64,000 nt of DNA, taken from positions 1,655,501-1,719,500 of the forward strand of contig NZ_CP098511.1 of assembly GCF_026222555.1 (NCBI RefSeq), given 5' to 3'. Made by a program: the position numbers and the translations under genes. The notes under the pieces are model-generated. The model was not told where the DNA came from, made no database searches, and worked only from the letters and a program-made list of their open reading frames with translations. This document shows positions 62,627 through 64,000 of this stretch, in pieces. Position 1 is the first letter of the stretch. The number at the start of each line of letters is the position of its first letter. This stretch comes from Aquimarina sp. ERC-38. Its GTDB lineage: Bacteria; Bacteroidota; Bacteroidia; Flavobacteriales; Flavobacteriaceae.

Positions 62627-64000
62627 TGAGGAGAACCGATATAAGCGTTAGCTTCAACTTTAAGATATTGAAATGACTTTTGGTTTACGGGTAAAAAGGA
62701 TAGGTTCTTGGTTTTAGGGTCTTTATTGTTAACTACAGTATTCGGCAATCCGTTTATATAAGTGTTGCTAAAATTACTGCTTATCACCTTCAACTTCGAT
62801 ATATCCTCAATTGTATAGCTAAAAGCCTGTTTTCGCTGAGGTCGTAATCCTTCTTTATGATAATAGCCATCCACCCAGATTAAATTTTGCTTTTTATCAT
62901 AATAAGAAGTCACTAATTGCGGAATGGTAATCTCCTGTAACCCCCCGTTGAACAACGTTCCTTGTAGTAAATTGTCTTTGACTGTTAGGGTATTAACTGA
63001 TAAACTCTTGTAAAGATCTTGTGTGACTACATTCCCGGCACAATGCAGGTCAAATGTGAATGGAAGTGCAGCTAATTCTACCGGGGTAAACTGACTGGGA
63101 TTATATATTTCTGGTTTTGTACTTCCTTTCTCTATCCAGGCAGTAGCTTCAAAATCAATGCGAAATACCGTAGTCTCCTTTGGCATTAATTTATGTTTTA
63201 TATAGTCTTTTGCATTATAGGTAGTTAGTGGCAGGTTGGTATTGGTGTATAAGGTGCCTTTAATTACTACATCTGCCGGAACGTTATCTATATTTTGTAT
63301 GATACCAATAATGCTATATTTTTCATCCTGACTTACCAATTTAGCTTCTAAAACGCTAAGTTCCGGTTGCTTTAGCACATCTTCGTGATAGGTTTTTTGT
63401 ACGGAGATTTTGCGTCTGCCATGATTGTAAAATTGTGTATTATTCTGAGCTAAAAATTGATCCGGGGGTAGGTCAGGGTTTGCCGCCATAGGTAATAGAT
63501 GCCAGCTATTTGATCTTTTGACCAATTGCAGCTCATAGGATTTATCTGCTAATTCTAGTGGTGTTACCCATCGGGTTATTGCGGTAGCAGTAGCGGTGCT
63601 ATCTGTTTTCGAAATAATTTTTACCTTAATATCATTTAATTTAGCATACGAACTTAGCAAACCGTCAGAAACAGAAACCTCCAACATAAACTGGTCTAAG
63701 TTTTTTTTACTTAATGGGTCTATATAGGAATACGCCCGTTCGAATTCCTTAAAATCCAAAGCATCAAAATATGCTTTGACTACGTTAGTAGGACTTATTT
63801 GCGAGTCATTTTGCAGGTAAAATATATATAATGAATATAAAGTAAGTAGTGCCAGGCCCAAACCCCATGTATGTTGAACTTTTATTAATCGGGTCTTAAA
63901 TTCCTGATAAGAGATAGCATATAAAAGAAAGGAAGGTGTTTTTTTTGGACTACTTTTTAAAGCACGTATAAAAAGAGATTGAATGTTTAAAGCAAAAGCA
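62623..64000 (-). CDS. Membrane protein of the exopolysaccharide operon, 5' end outside window
   Basis: The frame stays open from the stop at 62623 to the window edge at 64000. The methionine-like TTG at 63861 is therefore not the true start; the upstream codons (FALNIQSLFIRALKSSPKKT..) read as coding sequence. A membrane segment (GLGLALLTLYSLYIFYLQ) is followed by an NTF2/DUF-like extracytoplasmic region (NVVKAYFDALDFKEFERAYS, then TATAITRWVTPLELADKSYE) and beta-rich domains to the end. It overlaps the next gene by ATGA. The N-terminal part, which may be enzymatic, is not visible, so no function is assigned. Confidence 0.7.
   Translation of the reverse strand, partial: AFALNIQSLFIRALKSSPKKTPSFLLYAISYQEFKTRLIKVQHTWGLGLALLTLYSLYIFYLQNDSQISPTNVVKAYFDALDFKEFERAYSYIDPLSKKNLDQFMLEVSVSDGLLSSYAKLNDIKVKIISKTDSTATATAITRWVTPLELADKSYELQLVKRSNSWHLLPMAANPDLPPDQFLAQNNTQFYNHGRRKISVQKTYHEDVLKQPELSVLEAKLVSQDEKYSIIGIIQNIDNVPADVVIKGTLYTNTNLPLTTYNAKDYIKHKLMPKETTVFRIDFEATAWIEKGSTKPEIYNPSQFTPVELAALPFTFDLHCAGNVVTQDLYKSLSVNTLTVKDNLLQGTLFNGGLQEITIPQLVTSYYDKKQNLIWVDGYYHKEGLRPQRKQAFSYTIEDISKLKVISSNFSNTYINGLPNTVVNNKDPKTKNLSFLPVNQKSFQYLKVEANAYIGSPQ

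Noticed and set aside
63850..63861. TTG at 63861 as start of the rightmost gene
   Set aside because: The same frame stays open with coding-like sequence to the window edge, so the start is outside.
1..64000. CRISPR arrays, tRNA/rRNA genes, prophage
   Set aside because: No regularly spaced repeats, no cloverleaf or rRNA segment and no phage structural genes were seen on reading both strands.

Overview
The window reads as AT-rich chromosomal DNA of a marine Flavobacteriaceae-type Bacteroidota. The evidence is type IX secretion sorting tails, lipoproteins with Lys/Glu-rich starts after the lipid cysteine, promoters of the TAnnTTTG type, a large polysaccharide utilisation locus (PUL) and Bacteroidota-type insertion sequences. 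No rRNA, tRNA or CRISPR array was seen. Genes run off both ends.

Region 1 (1-38412) is a sulfated-galactan PUL. It holds two GH2 enzymes, seven formylglycine sulfatases, two beta-helix proteins homologous to GH82 iota-carrageenases, two large beta-propeller proteins with the layout of GH150 lambda-carrageenases, a GH43-like propeller gene split by a one-base frameshift, a jelly-roll protein, three SGNH (sialate O-acetylesterase-like) esterases, galK, galT, a GntR regulator and a lipoprotein formylglycine-generating enzyme. The likely scheme is that endo-carrageenases cut the polymer, sulfatases matured by the local FGE strip sulfate, GH2 releases galactose, and GalK/GalT feed the Leloir pathway. 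No 3,6-anhydrogalactose genes and no SusC/SusD pair are present. This favours a galactan rich in ordinary galactose, such as lambda-type carrageenan, but both absences could reflect the window edge. A three-gene NmrA/DoxX/hydrolase set (22414-24339) and a lumazine-binding-like gene sit inside the locus without a clear PUL role.

Region 2 (38598-43889) is an insertion-sequence cluster: an IS630 remnant, an IS4-type transposase broken by an IS256 element with a visible 9-bp target duplication, a second IS256-type transposase, and an ISKra4-type transposase split at an A8 run.

Region 3 (43971-49767) is a cytoplasmic signalling module. It contains a CheY-like receiver, an H-NOX haem protein with its histidine kinase, a FIST/NosP-like protein with its own histidine kinase, an Hpt protein and a LytTR response regulator. 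It looks like a two-input nitric-oxide (or haem-ligand) phosphorelay.

Region 4 (49793-64000) holds the probable outputs: a T9SS-secreted DUF4114 protein, a TPR/beta-barrel outer-membrane protein, a MOP-type flippase, a GT4 glycosyltransferase, a membrane-anchored clan-A glycosidase destroyed by an IS3 insertion, two Ig-like/membrane proteins, and toxin-antitoxin genes. Four promoters in regions 3-4 (upstream of 44086, 49893, 54850 and 56220) share a direct-repeat motif with a period of 21-22 bp, placed exactly 30 nt before a TAnnTTTG-like -7 box. This geometry fits LytTR binding and ties the NO-sensing relay to matrix/exopolysaccharide genes. I regard it as the most interesting system in the window.
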